Shown in pieces: positions 26,627 to 34,923 of a stretch of 64,000 nucleotides of DNA. The first letter of the stretch is position 1; every line of letters starts with the position of its first letter. Below the pieces are notes generated by a model that saw nothing but the letters and a program-made list of their open reading frames with translations, was not told the origin of the DNA and made no database searches. The DNA comes from a bacterium 1XD21-70 (lineage in GTDB: Bacteria > Bacillota > Clostridia > Lachnospirales > Lachnospiraceae): positions 1 through 64,000 of the forward strand of contig RAYB01000006.1 of assembly GCA_003669055.1 (NCBI GenBank), given 5' to 3'. The translations under genes and the position numbers were made by a program.

Positions 26627-28087
26627 TTGAAGAAGGAAGATTTGCTACTGGAACGTTTAAAGTCTTACACACAATCCCTGGCATATCCGTTCCATATGCC
26701 GGGACACAAGAGAAGGAAAAACAATTTTTGTCAAGAATTTATCAATCCTTATGAAATAGATATTACAGAGATTGAAGGGTTTGATAATCTGCACCACCCG
26801 GAGGGGATCCTGCAGGATTCGATGCAGTGGGCGTCTGAAATCTATGGGTCAGACCGGACATATTATCTGATTAATGGGAGCAGCAGCGGTATTTTAAGTG
26901 CAATCAGCAGTGTATGCGGTTTTAATGATAAGATTATAGTAAGCAGAAACTGCCATAAATCGGTATATCATGGAATTATCCTCAAAAAACTAAAAGCAGT
27001 GTACAGTTATCCACAAATTTTAAAAAAAATGTGGATAACCGGCGGCATTTCAGTAAATGATGTGGAAAAGATATTGGAGAAAAATCCAGATGCCTGTGCG
27101 GTATTGGTTGTCTCGCCAACTTATGACGGCATTGTATCAGATATCAGAGGGATTGCTGAGGCAGTGCATAAACGGGGGATCCCCTTGATTGTGGATGAGG
27201 CACATGGTGCACATTTTTCGTTTGAAAGAGAGAAAGAGGGAAGGCTGTTTCCGCTATCCTCCTTAGATTGCGGTGCGGATATCGTAATTCAGAGCCTGCA
27301 CAAGACCCTTCCTTCCTTTACCCAGACAGCGGTGCTTCATGTACGGGAGGGTTATATTGATTTGGAAAAATTAGAATGGTATCTGCAGGTTTATCAGAGC
27401 AGCAGCCCTTCTTATATTTTAATGGCAGGGATTGAACATTGCATTTTTGAGATGGAACAGAAAGGGAAGGCATATTATTCAGAATTTAGAAAAATGATTT
27501 TAAAAACCCGGAAAAATTTAGCCGCTATGGAATATTTAGAACTTCTCGACGAAGATGTAATTGGGCATTGCGGGATCTATGGCCTGGATAAATCTAAAAT
27601 CGTGGTTTCCTGCAGGAATACAGGGTACTCCGGAGAAGCATTGGGGAAACTGCTGCGGGAAAAATATAACCTGGAGATGGAAATGTGCGGAGCAGATTAT
27701 GTGGTAGCTATCACAACGGTTTTTGACACACAGGAAGGGCTTGATAGGCTGGAAAAGGCATTTTTGGAGATTGACAGGGATGTTTTTAAGAATCAGCTGA
27801 TTCGGGGAACCGTGCAGGAGGAGTGGGAAGGCTGCTGTCCCCAGATATGCATGACGCTGTCAGAGGCAATGGAGGGGAACAAGGAGAGGGTGCTGATTTT
27901 TGGCTGTGCAGGGCGGATATCGGCAGAATTTATCTATCTGTATCCTCCAGGGATCCCTATTGTAGTGCCTGGGGAACGGATAGAAAAGGAAGCGGTGGAG
28001 AGGGTGCTTTGGTACCGGAAGATGGGATTTTTAGTGCAGGGGATGGCAGACAAAAAGGCAGAATATCTTTTTGTTTGCAGGGAATGA
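26627..28087 (+). CDS. PLP-dependent Orn/Lys/Arg decarboxylase family protein
   Basis: Fold-type I PLP enzyme of the YaaO/SpeA-like group. Visible motifs: FHMPGHKR near the N-terminus, YLINGSSSGILSAI, VDEAHGAH, and the Schiff-base lysine in SLHKTLPS. It is 486 residues from the TTG at 26627, which has a GGGAAAGG site and lies after the promoter. The Orn/Lys/Arg assignment is by family; the substrate is not certain. Two inverted perfect DnaA boxes lie inside the gene (27007-27015 and 27030-27038), in a stretch coding for a surface loop. It leads the operon with the kinase-like gene and holB. Confidence 0.85.
   Translation: MKKEDLLLERLKSYTQSLAYPFHMPGHKRRKNNFCQEFINPYEIDITEIEGFDNLHHPEGILQDSMQWASEIYGSDRTYYLINGSSSGILSAISSVCGFNDKIIVSRNCHKSVYHGIILKKLKAVYSYPQILKKMWITGGISVNDVEKILEKNPDACAVLVVSPTYDGIVSDIRGIAEAVHKRGIPLIVDEAHGAHFSFEREKEGRLFPLSSLDCGADIVIQSLHKTLPSFTQTAVLHVREGYIDLEKLEWYLQVYQSSSPSYILMAGIEHCIFEMEQKGKAYYSEFRKMILKTRKNLAAMEYLELLDEDVIGHCGIYGLDKSKIVVSCRNTGYSGEALGKLLREKYNLEMEMCGADYVVAITTVFDTQEGLDRLEKAFLEIDRDVFKNQLIRGTVQEEWEGCCPQICMTLSEAMEGNKERVLIFGCAGRISAEFIYLYPPGIPIVVPGERIEKEAVERVLWYRKMGFLVQGMADKKAEYLFVCRE
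27006..27039. other. Inverted pair of perfect DnaA boxes inside a coding gene
   Basis: TTATCCACA (27007-27015) and TGTGGATAA (27030-27038) are both perfect boxes, inverted and 14 bp apart, within a 10-bp inverted repeat GTTATCCACA/TGTGGATAAC. The spacer is A/T only. It is about 16 kb from the origin and is the only such close pair outside oriC that I found in this window. Confidence 0.8.
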
Positions 28088-28119
28088 CAGATAACATCTA
28101 TGAAAAAAAGAGGAAAAAA

Positions 28120-28692
28120 ATGGGCAGGATATTTTATTTGATGGGGAAAAGTGCATCAGGAAAAGACACGGTTTACAAGAGGCTTTTAGAGGAATACCCA
28201 AAGCTTTGCCCGTTGGTTCTTTATACGACACGTCCGATGAGGGATGGGGAGGCACAAGGGGTGGAGTATCATTTTGTTCCGCAAGAAAGAATGGAATATT
28301 TTAAGGAGAAGGGAAAAGTAATAGAATCCCGGGTTTATCAGACAGTGGCCGGGCCATGGATCTATGCGACGATAGATGATGGGGGGATGGCAAGGGAGGA
28401 TCGGGATTATCTGGCAATCGGAACCCTGGAATCCTACAAAAAAGTAAGGGATTACTTTGGAAAAGAAAGGGTAGTGCCGATTTATATTGTAATTGAGGAT
28501 GGTTTGCGTTTAGAACGTGCCTTGAAGAGGGAACGGCAGCAAAAGGAACCTAATTACCTGGAAATGTGCCGCAGGTTTTTGGCAGATGAGGAGGATTTTT
28601 CCTTAGAAAAACTTAAACAGTGCGGGATCGAAATCGTCTATGAGAATGAAAGCCTGGAAAGCTGCATGGAGGAAATCAGGAAGATTATTTAA
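28120..28692 (+). CDS. Guanylate kinase-like protein
   Basis: A 190-residue P-loop kinase-like protein. The P-loop reads GKSASGKDT instead of the guanylate kinase form GPSGVGKGT. A TTRPMRDGE block matches the GMP-binding TTRxxRxGE motif of guanylate kinase, and GVEYHFV follows. It may be a paralogue rather than the essential Gmk. The ATG at 28120 has an AGAGG site; a longer reading from 27823 overlaps the decarboxylase and is rejected. Confidence 0.8.
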   Translation: MGRIFYLMGKSASGKDTVYKRLLEEYPKLCPLVLYTTRPMRDGEAQGVEYHFVPQERMEYFKEKGKVIESRVYQTVAGPWIYATIDDGGMAREDRDYLAIGTLESYKKVRDYFGKERVVPIYIVIEDGLRLERALKRERQQKEPNYLEMCRRFLADEEDFSLEKLKQCGIEIVYENESLESCMEEIRKII

Positions 28693-28750
28693 TTTTCTAT
28701 ACAGAACCCTGATTTTATGTTATACTTTTTCGTGTGTGAAAGGAGCAGCT

Positions 28751-29758
28751 ATGCCTGGTTTTGAAGAAATTCTTGGACATGATTCAATCAAGAGGCATTT
28801 TCTAAGGGCAATTGAGACAAAGAAGATATCCCATGCTTATATTTTAGAGGGTGAAGCCGGGATGGGAAAGAAATCTTTGGCTGTTGCATTTGCGCTGACG
28901 TTGTTGTGCCAGGGGGAGGGAAAAAGGCCTTGCCTGGACTGCCACGCGTGCAGGCAGGTGCTGAGTAGTAACCATCCGGATCTTTTCTATGTAAGGCATG
29001 AGAAGACAGCCAGTATCGGTGTGGATGATATCCGGGAACAGATTAATGACAGTGTACTGATCCGCCCTTATAGCGCTTCCTACAAGATCTATATCGTGGA
29101 TGAGGCAGAGAAAATGACGGTACAGGCACAGAATGCCCTGCTTAAGACGATGGAGGAGCCGCCGGATTATGTGATTATTCTTCTGCTGGCGGCCGGCCAG
29201 GAAGCATTTCTGCCGACAGTGCTTTCACGGTGTGTGCAGTTAAAGCTAAAGCCGTTGCAGGATAATGTGGTAAAAGGCTATCTGACGGAAAAGCTTAAGA
29301 TGGCGGAGGCAGAAGCAGATACCTGTACGGTGTTTGCCAGGGGGAATTTGGGGAGGGCGATTGCCATTGCATCCTCTGGGGAATTCCAGGCTATGCAGCA
29401 AGATTTTTTACATGTATTAAAAAATATTTATAAATTTGACATTTCAGAAATTTTGGATGAGATCCGTAAGATAAAGGATAATAAGCAGGATGTCGGGGAA
29501 TTTTTGAATTTTATAGAAATTTGGTATCGGGATATATTGGTTTTTAAGGCAACAAAGGATCGGAACCTGCTTATTTTTAAAGAAGAATATCCCTCAATCA
29601 GGGAGATCAGCAGTAAGAGCGGTTATGGGAACTTAGGGAGGATCTTAGATGGGATCTTAAAAGCAAGGATGCGCCTCAATTCAAATGTAAATATGGAATT
29701 AGTGGCAGAATTGCTTTTCCTGATATTGAAGGAGAACACGGTTTCCATAGAAACATGA
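28751..29758 (+). CDS. holB: DNA polymerase III subunit delta'
   Basis: Clamp-loader subunit that helps DnaX and HolA place the beta clamp on DNA. It has 335 residues, an AAA+ N-terminal region with GEAGMGKKSLA, a zinc module with four cysteines (CQGEGKRPCLDCHACR in part), and VDEAEKMTVQAQNALLKTMEEPP. The ATG at 28751 has an AAAGGAG site. HolB is usually next to ricT and trmN6 in Firmicutes, as here. Confidence 0.93.
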   Translation: MPGFEEILGHDSIKRHFLRAIETKKISHAYILEGEAGMGKKSLAVAFALTLLCQGEGKRPCLDCHACRQVLSSNHPDLFYVRHEKTASIGVDDIREQINDSVLIRPYSASYKIYIVDEAEKMTVQAQNALLKTMEEPPDYVIILLLAAGQEAFLPTVLSRCVQLKLKPLQDNVVKGYLTEKLKMAEAEADTCTVFARGNLGRAIAIASSGEFQAMQQDFLHVLKNIYKFDISEILDEIRKIKDNKQDVGEFLNFIEIWYRDILVFKATKDRNLLIFKEEYPSIREISSKSGYGNLGRILDGILKARMRLNSNVNMELVAELLFLILKENTVSIET

Positions 29759-29786
29759 GGTTCATAGGAAAAGGAGAGATGAATAT

Positions 29787-30695
29787 ATGACTACAGTGAT
29801 AGGGGTCAGGTTCCGGAGCGGCGGGAAGGTATATTATTTCGGGCCGGGGAAACTGGAGATTAAAAGCGGCGACCATGTGATTGTGGAGACGGCACGTGGC
29901 GTGGAATATGGCTATGTGGTGTTAGGAAACCGCGAGGTGGAGGACGAGAAGGTGATCCAGCCTTTGAAGTCCGTGATCCGTATGGCGACAGAAGAGGATA
30001 AGGCCAGGGAGGAGAGCAACCGCAAGAAAGAAAAGGATGCCTTTGGTATCTGCCAGGAGAAGATCCGGAAGCATGGGTTGGAGATGAAACTGATCGATGT
30101 GGAATATACTTTTGACAATAATAAGATATTGTTTTATTTCACTGCGGACGGCAGGATTGATTTCAGGGAGTTGGTCAAAGACTTAGCATCCGTATTTAAG
30201 ACAAGGATTGAACTGAGGCAGGTCGGTGTGCGGGACGAGACGAAGATTGTGGGAGGTGTGGGAATCTGCGGGCGTGAACTTTGCTGCCATTCCTATCTTT
30301 CAGAGTTCATACCGGTGTCGATTAGGATGGCCAAGGAGCAGAATTTGTCATTAAATCCCACAAAGATTTCCGGCGTCTGCGGAAGGCTGATGTGCTGTTT
30401 GAAGAACGAAGAGGAGACCTATGAATACCTTAACAGCAAACTCCCCAATGTAGGCGACTATGTGACTACGGATGACGGGTTAAAGGGGGAAGTACAAAGC
30501 GTCAATGTGCTGCGCCAGCAGGTAAAAGTCATTGTGGTAGTAGACCATGACGAGAAAGAGATCCGGGAGTATAAGGTGGATCAGCTGCGGTTCAAGCCAA
30601 GAAGGAGAAAGAAAAAGGCTGAGGTTGAGGATGCGGAATTAAGGAAGTTAGAGGCTTTGGAAAAGAAAGAGGGAAGGTCAAAGCTTGATGAGTAA
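29787..30695 (+). CDS. ricT: PSP1-domain protein RicT (YaaT)
   Basis: Member of the RicA-RicF-RicT complex that carries [4Fe-4S] clusters and affects RNA processing and sporulation onset in Bacillus. PSP1 domain covers most of the protein. Cluster-binding Cys motifs CGRELCCHSYLSEF and GVCGRLMCCL are visible. A basic tail follows from about residue 265. It is 302 residues. It is preceded by a GGAGAG site and its stop overlaps the start of trmN6. Confidence 0.92.
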   Translation: MTTVIGVRFRSGGKVYYFGPGKLEIKSGDHVIVETARGVEYGYVVLGNREVEDEKVIQPLKSVIRMATEEDKAREESNRKKEKDAFGICQEKIRKHGLEMKLIDVEYTFDNNKILFYFTADGRIDFRELVKDLASVFKTRIELRQVGVRDETKIVGGVGICGRELCCHSYLSEFIPVSIRMAKEQNLSLNPTKISGVCGRLMCCLKNEEETYEYLNSKLPNVGDYVTTDDGLKGEVQSVNVLRQQVKVIVVVDHDEKEIREYKVDQLRFKPRRRKKKAEVEDAELRKLEALEKKEGRSKLDE

Positions 30696-31434
30696 ATCAG
30701 AGGTAACAATCCGGGAGGATGAGCGGATAGATGACCTGCAGAGGAACCATTACCAGATTATCCAGAAAAAGAAAGGTTTTTGTTTTGGCATGGATGCTGT
30801 CCTGCTGTCCGGATTTGCCCAGGTAAAGCAAAAGGAGAGGATGATTGACCTTGGCACCGGAACCGGGATACTGCCGATTTTGCTTGAAGCAAAGACAGAA
30901 GGGGAATCCTTTACCGGCTTAGAGATCCAAGAAGAGATAGCCGAGATGGCTTTAAGAAGCGTGCGCCTAAACAGGTTGGAGGATAAGGTTTTTATTGTAC
31001 AAGGGGATATCAAGGAAGCCAGCCGGATTTGCGGCAAGGCTTCTTTTGATGTTGTGACGTCCAATCCTCCATATATGGTGGCGCAGCAGGGGATGGAAAA
31101 TCCGGATTCGGTGAAGGCAGTTTCCCGCCATGAGATACTCTGTACACTTAAGGACGTGGTGCGCGAGGCATCATTGCTTTTAAAGCCTGGAGGCCGGTTT
31201 TACCTGGTACACCGTCCACGGCGGCTGGCAGAGATTATCTGTGTGCTTAAGGAGCATAGGTTGGAGCCAAAAAGGATGAAGATGGTGCATCCGTTTGTGG
31301 ACAGGGAGGCAAATATGGTCTTGATTGAGGCAGTGAGGGGCGGGGGAGTGATGATGAAAGTAGAGGCGCCGGTGATTGTCTTTGAACGGCCGGGTGAATA
31401 TTCACAGGAGATCCGCACGACATATGGATATTAG
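30688..31434 (+). CDS. trmN6: tRNA1(Val) (adenine37-N6)-methyltransferase-like protein
   Basis: SAM-dependent methyltransferase of the YabB/YfiC group. Motif I is DLGTGTGILPIL and the catalytic NPPY tetrad is in SNPPYMV. The 248 residues from the ATG at 30688 fit. An in-frame TTG directly before is possible. It overlaps ricT by 8 nt, so they are coupled. The exact tRNA target is taken from the family. Confidence 0.88.
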   Translation: MSKSEVTIREDERIDDLQRNHYQIIQKKKGFCFGMDAVLLSGFAQVKQKERMIDLGTGTGILPILLEAKTEGESFTGLEIQEEIAEMALRSVRLNRLEDKVFIVQGDIKEASRICGKASFDVVTSNPPYMVAQQGMENPDSVKAVSRHEILCTLKDVVREASLLLKPGGRFYLVHRPRRLAEIICVLKEHRLEPKRMKMVHPFVDREANMVLIEAVRGGGVMMKVEAPVIVFERPGEYSQEIRTTYGY

Positions 31435-31462
31435 CAGGGCGGATAGGGAAGGAGGAAAAAGG

Positions 31463-32329
31463 ATGGATAGGACGGCAAATGGCAAGGCCGGCAAATTGTT
31501 TCTCTGCGCAACGCCGATTGGCAATCTTGAGGACATTACCCTCCGGGTATTGAACACATTAAAGGCAGTGGATCTGATTGCGGCGGAGGATACCCGGCAC
31601 AGCATCAAATTGCTGAACCATTTTGGGATCAGGACACCGATGACCAGTTACCATGAATATAATAAGGTAGAAAAAGCCCGGCTGCTTGTGGATAAACTTT
31701 GCCGGGGCCTGGATATCGCCCTGGTGACGGATGCAGGGACTCCGGGAATCTCTGACCCGGGGGAAGAATTGGTAAGGCAATGCTATGAGGCAGGGATTGA
31801 GGTGACCTCGCTTCCCGGCCCGGCTGCTTGTGTGACGGCGCTGACGATTTCCGGGCTGGCTACCAGGAGATTTTGTTTTGAGGCATTTTTGCCGGCGGAT
31901 AAGAAGGAACGCCAGTGGGTTTTGGAGGAGTTAAAAAGGGAGACACGGACGATCCTGGTATATGAGGCCCCGCACCATCTGGTGAGGACATTGAAGGAAC
32001 TGGCAGATATATTAGGGCAGGAGCGGCGGGTCACAATCTGTAGGGAACTTACGAAGAAATATGAGGAAGCCTGCCGCTGTACATTTGAGGAGGCGTTAAA
32101 TCGGTATCAGGATGAGGAGCCAAAAGGGGAATGTGTGCTTGTAATTGAAGGAAGGAAAATAGCGGATATTAAGCAGGAGCAGCAGAAAAATTGGGAGGAG
32201 ATCAGTGTCCGTGAGCATATGGAAATCTATCTGAGCCAGGGAATAGAAAAGAAGGAAGCCAGGAAACTGGTAGCAAAGGACAGGGGAGTAAGTAAGAGGG
32301 AGATTTATCAGGAACTGGTGGGGGAGTGA
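31463..32329 (+). CDS. rsmI: 16S rRNA (cytidine1402-2'-O)-methyltransferase RsmI
   Basis: SAM-dependent methylation of C1402 in the ribosomal P site. Conserved ATPIGNLEDITLR, AEDTRHSIKLL and TDAGTPGISDPG blocks are visible. The 288 residues from the ATG at 31463 are supported by a GGAGG site 6 nt upstream. It ends the holB-ricT-trmN6-rsmI run; cysK has its own promoter. Confidence 0.95.
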   Translation: MDRTANGKAGKLFLCATPIGNLEDITLRVLNTLKAVDLIAAEDTRHSIKLLNHFGIRTPMTSYHEYNKVEKARLLVDKLCRGLDIALVTDAGTPGISDPGEELVRQCYEAGIEVTSLPGPAACVTALTISGLATRRFCFEAFLPADKKERQWVLEELKRETRTILVYEAPHHLVRTLKELADILGQERRVTICRELTKKYEEACRCTFEEALNRYQDEEPKGECVLVIEGRKIADIKQEQQKNWEEISVREHMEIYLSQGIEKKEARKLVAKDRGVSKREIYQELVGE

Positions 32330-32351
32330 AGAAACCGGTGTTCATTTAACC

Positions 32352-32379
32352 TTGACAAAAAAACGGAAAGAAGTATAAT
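32352..32379 (+). promoter_or_regulatory. Promoter of cysK
   Basis: -35 TTGACA (32352-32357) and -10 TATAAT (32374-32379), both perfect, spacer 16 bp. The leader is only about 40 nt, which leaves no room for a T-box or SAM riboswitch. Confidence 0.75.
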
Positions 32380-32421
32380 AACTAAAAATTGAAGGTGAAA
32401 GATTTTGAGGAGGAATGAGTG

Positions 32422-33351
32422 ATGGGGAAAATCTATACTTCTGCGGAACAGCTGATAGGAGGGACTCCTCTTTTGGAACTGGTCCGTCTCAAAAAAAAAT
32501 ATGGCCTAAAGGCACGGATAGTGGCAAAGGTGGAATATTTTAATCCCGCAGGTTCGGCAAAAGACAGGGTGGCAAAAGCCATGATTGACGAGGCGGAGGA
32601 AAAAGGGCTTTTAAAGCCTGGCTCTGTGATCATTGAACCTACATCGGGAAATACAGGGATTGGATTGGCACTGATGGCAGTAGTCCGGGGTTACCGGATT
32701 ATCATTGTAATGCCGGAGACAATGAGCATGGAACGGCAGCAATTGATGAAGGCATATGGGGCGGAACTGGTACTTACGGAGGGAAGCCGGGGGATGGAAG
32801 GGGCAATATCCAAGGCAGAGGAATTGGCCAAAGAGATTCCGGGCAGCTTTATCCCCGGGCAGTTTTCCAACCCGGCCAATGCCGATGCCCACAGAAGGAC
32901 GACAGGGCCGGAGATCTGGGAGGATACGGATGGAAAAGTGGATATTTTTGTATCTGCGGTAGGGACCGGAGGCACCATAACCGGCACCGGGCAGTATTTA
33001 AAGTCCAAAAACCCTGGAATCCAAGTGGTTGCCGTAGAACCGGCAGCTTCCCCGGTACTCAGCGGGGGGATGGCCGGAAGCCATAAAATACAAGGGATCG
33101 GCGCCGGATTTGTGCCGGATGTATTGGACCGGGATATTTACGATGAAGTTATGCCGGTAACGGATGAAGACGCTTTTGCAATGGGAAAGGAAATTGGCCG
33201 GGCAGAGGGGATACTGGTAGGGATTTCTTCCGGGGCGGCCGTTTGGTCGGCGGTTGAATTGGCGAAGAGGCCAGAAAACAAAGGGAAAACAATTGTGGTA
33301 TTATTGCCGGATACAGGGGATCGGTATCTGTCAACTCCAATGTTTGGATAA
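32422..33351 (+). CDS. cysK: Cysteine synthase A
   Basis: PLP enzyme that makes cysteine from O-acetylserine and sulfide. The PLP lysine is in [12 protein letters not shown], phosphate-binding loops are TSGNTGIG and [10 protein letters not shown]. It has 309 residues from the ATG at 32422 (a GTG just before is possible). It has its own promoter and its own terminator, so it is probably a single-gene unit. Confidence 0.95.
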   Translation: MGKIYTSAEQLIGGTPLLELVRLKKKYGLKARIVAKVEYFNPAGSAKDRVAKAMIDEAEEKGLLKPGSVIIEPTSGNTGIGLALMAVVRGYRIIIVMPETMSMERQQLMKAYGAELVLTEGSRGMEGAISKAEELAKEIPGSFIPGQFSNPANADAHRRTTGPEIWEDTDGKVDIFVSAVGTGGTITGTGQYLKSKNPGIQVVAVEPAASPVLSGGMAGSHKIQGIGAGFVPDVLDRDIYDEVMPVTDEDAFAMGKEIGRAEGILVGISSGAAVWSAVELAKRPENKGKTIVVLLPDTGDRYLSTPMFG

Positions 33352-33360
33352 AATCGGTAA

Positions 33361-33404
33361 AAAGCCGGATTTGTCGAGAAATAGCGCTTGACAAATCCGG
33401 CTTT
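33361..33404 (+). terminator. cysK terminator that overlaps the fabH promoter
   Basis: AAAGCCGGATTTGTC (33361-33375) pairs perfectly with GACAAATCCGGCTTT (33390-33404), a 15-bp stem, followed by CTTATATAG. The same right arm lies inside the fabH promoter spacer. Confidence 0.8.
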
Positions 33405-33416
33405 CTTATATAGAAT
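33388..33416 (+). promoter_or_regulatory. Promoter of the fatty-acid operon
   Basis: -35 TTGACA (33388-33393) and -10 TAGAAT (33411-33416) with a 17-bp spacer. The -35 sits in the loop/right arm of the cysK terminator, so the two elements share bases. Confidence 0.75.
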
Positions 33417-33427
33417 ACAAATAGATA

Positions 33428-33442
33428 TTTTGAAAATCAAAA
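33428..33442. promoter_or_regulatory. Candidate FabT operator at the fabH promoter
   Basis: TTTTGA-AAA-TCAAAA is a perfect 6+6 inverted repeat that matches the TTTGA-n-TCAAA form of streptococcal FabT sites. It lies just after the predicted transcription start, where a bound repressor would block transcription. A FabT-like regulator is encoded at 45690. Confidence 0.65.
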
Positions 33443-33495
33443 CATTTGAGAATAAAACTAAATTTAAGAATGTCCTTTAAGAAGGAAAACAGACT

Positions 33496-34458
33496 ATGAC
33501 AAGCAGAATAATTGGCACCGGTTCTTATATGCCGGCACAGATTGTAACGAACGATGATTTGGCAAAGATTGTGGATACCAGTGATGAATGGATTGCCAGC
33601 AGGACCGGCATCCGCAGGAGGCGGTTGGTCAGGGAAGAAAGCACCGGCTTTATGGCAACGGAGGCGTCTAAGAGGGCTCTTGAAAGTGCCGGGGTGAAAC
33701 CGGAAGACCTGGATTTGATCCTGGTGGGGACAAGTTCTGCTGACCATTGTTTTCCTAGTGCTGCCTGTGAGGTACAGGGAGAATTAGGGGCGGTTCATGC
33801 GGCTGCTTTTGACATCAGCGCTGCCTGTTCTGGATTTTTGTTTGCAGTCAATACCCTGCAGGCATTCATCCAGGCAGGGATGTATAAGACCGGCCTTGTG
33901 GTCGGGGTTGACTGCTTAAGCAAACTGGTGGACTGGAAAGACAGAAGCACCTGCGTTTTGTTTGGTGACGGTGCGGGGGCAGCAGTAATCCGGGCAGAGG
34001 ATCAGGGGATCCGCCGCACGGTTATGAAGTCGGACGGCGCAAAATGGCAGGTTCTTTCCTGTGTATCACGGACAAACGGGAATTTTATCAACGGCAAAGA
34101 GCCAAAATTGGGAAACCTTTATATGGATGGGCAGGAGGTATTTAAATTTGCCGTAAAAAAGGTGCCGGAATGTATTTTTGAGGTACTAGATGGGTCAGGG
34201 GTGGATATCGGGGACATCCGGTATTTTATCCTGCACCAGGCCAATTACCGGATTGTGGAGTCTGTGGCAAAGAGGCTTAAACAGCCTATGGATAAATTCC
34301 CAATGAATATGGAGCATTATGGCAACACCTCTGCAGCAACGGTTCCGGTTCTTTTGGATGAACTGAACCGGTCAGGAAAGCTAAAGCAAGGGGACCGGAT
34401 TATATTATCCGGTTTCGGGGCAGGGCTGACTTGGGGGGCTACGCTGCTGGAATGGTAA
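33496..34458 (+). CDS. fabH: 3-oxoacyl-ACP synthase III
   Basis: Starts fatty acid synthesis by condensing acetyl-CoA (or branched acyl-CoA) with malonyl-ACP. The catalytic triad is visible: Cys in ISAACSGF, His in LHQANYRI, Asn in YGNTSAAT. It has 320 residues. It heads the operon in the order fabH-acpP-fabK-fabD-fabG-fabF-accB-fabZ-accC-accDA, the same order as in streptococci. Confidence 0.97.
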   Translation: MTSRIIGTGSYMPAQIVTNDDLAKIVDTSDEWIASRTGIRRRRLVREESTGFMATEASKRALESAGVKPEDLDLILVGTSSADHCFPSAACEVQGELGAVHAAAFDISAACSGFLFAVNTLQAFIQAGMYKTGLVVGVDCLSKLVDWKDRSTCVLFGDGAGAAVIRAEDQGIRRTVMKSDGAKWQVLSCVSRTNGNFINGKEPKLGNLYMDGQEVFKFAVKKVPECIFEVLDGSGVDIGDIRYFILHQANYRIVESVAKRLKQPMDKFPMNMEHYGNTSAATVPVLLDELNRSGKLKQGDRIILSGFGAGLTWGATLLEW

Positions 34459-34483
34459 ATTTTCTTGGGAAAAAGAAAATTTA
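34456..34483. other. AT-rich inverted repeat between fabH and acpP
   Basis: TAAATTTTCTT (34456-34466) pairs with AAGAAAATTTA (34473-34483) across 6 nt. A TATAAT follows at 34509-34514 without a clear -35. It may be a weak terminator, an operator or an RNA processing site that raises acpP expression. It starts at the fabH stop. Confidence 0.4.
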
Positions 34484-34561
34484 TATAGAAAAAAAAGGAA
34501 AAACCTTTTATAATGGGAAAGGCAGCATTGCTAAAAAAATATCAAAAAGGAGTAAAGAACC

Positions 34562-34795
34562 ATGTTAGAAAAAATGAAAGAGATTATTGCGGAGCAGCTG
34601 AGTGTGGAGGAGGAAATCGTTACGGAATCTTCCTCTTTCAAAGAGGATTTGGGCGCGGATTCTTTGGATCTGTTTGAGCTTGTGATGGCGCTGGAGGATG
34701 AGTATTCCATTGAGATCCCTTCCGATGACCTTCAGAATCTGTTGACCGTCGGTGATGTCATGAACTACCTGAAGGACAAAGGTGTAGAGGCGTAA
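34562..34795 (+). CDS. acpP: Acyl carrier protein
   Basis: Carries the growing acyl chain on 4'-phosphopantetheine attached to the Ser of the DSLDLFEL motif (about residue 37). It is 77 residues, acidic. It follows a GGAG site. Confidence 0.97.
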   Translation: MLEKMKEIIAEQLSVEEEIVTESSSFKEDLGADSLDLFELVMALEDEYSIEIPSDDLQNLLTVGDVMNYLKDKGVEA

Positions 34796-34825
34796 TGCCC
34801 TGCACCTTCCTCTTATATTTGCGGA

Positions 34826-34866
34826 GGTTACGGCTTGTTATGGGATATCGATACCAGGCTGTAACC
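34826..34866 (+). other. 12-bp stem-loop in the fabK leader
   Basis: GGTTACGGCTTG (34826-34837) pairs with CAGGCTGTAACC (34855-34866), all 12 positions paired with two G-U, around a 17-nt loop. No T-run follows, so it is not a simple terminator. It sits in the 128-nt gap between acpP and fabK. Confidence 0.55.
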
Positions 34867-34923
34867 CCGGCAGGATAAAAGGCGAAAAAGGGTAAATAGA
34901 CCGTTGTGTATCTGGAGGAGAAT

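Noticed and set aside
27823-28120. N-terminal extension of the guanylate-kinase-like frame
   Set aside because: It overlaps the decarboxylase in another frame and a good start with ribosome binding site exists at 28120.
31687-31695. Perfect DnaA box inside rsmI
   Set aside because: A single 9-mer is expected by chance in a window of this size; no partner box is near.
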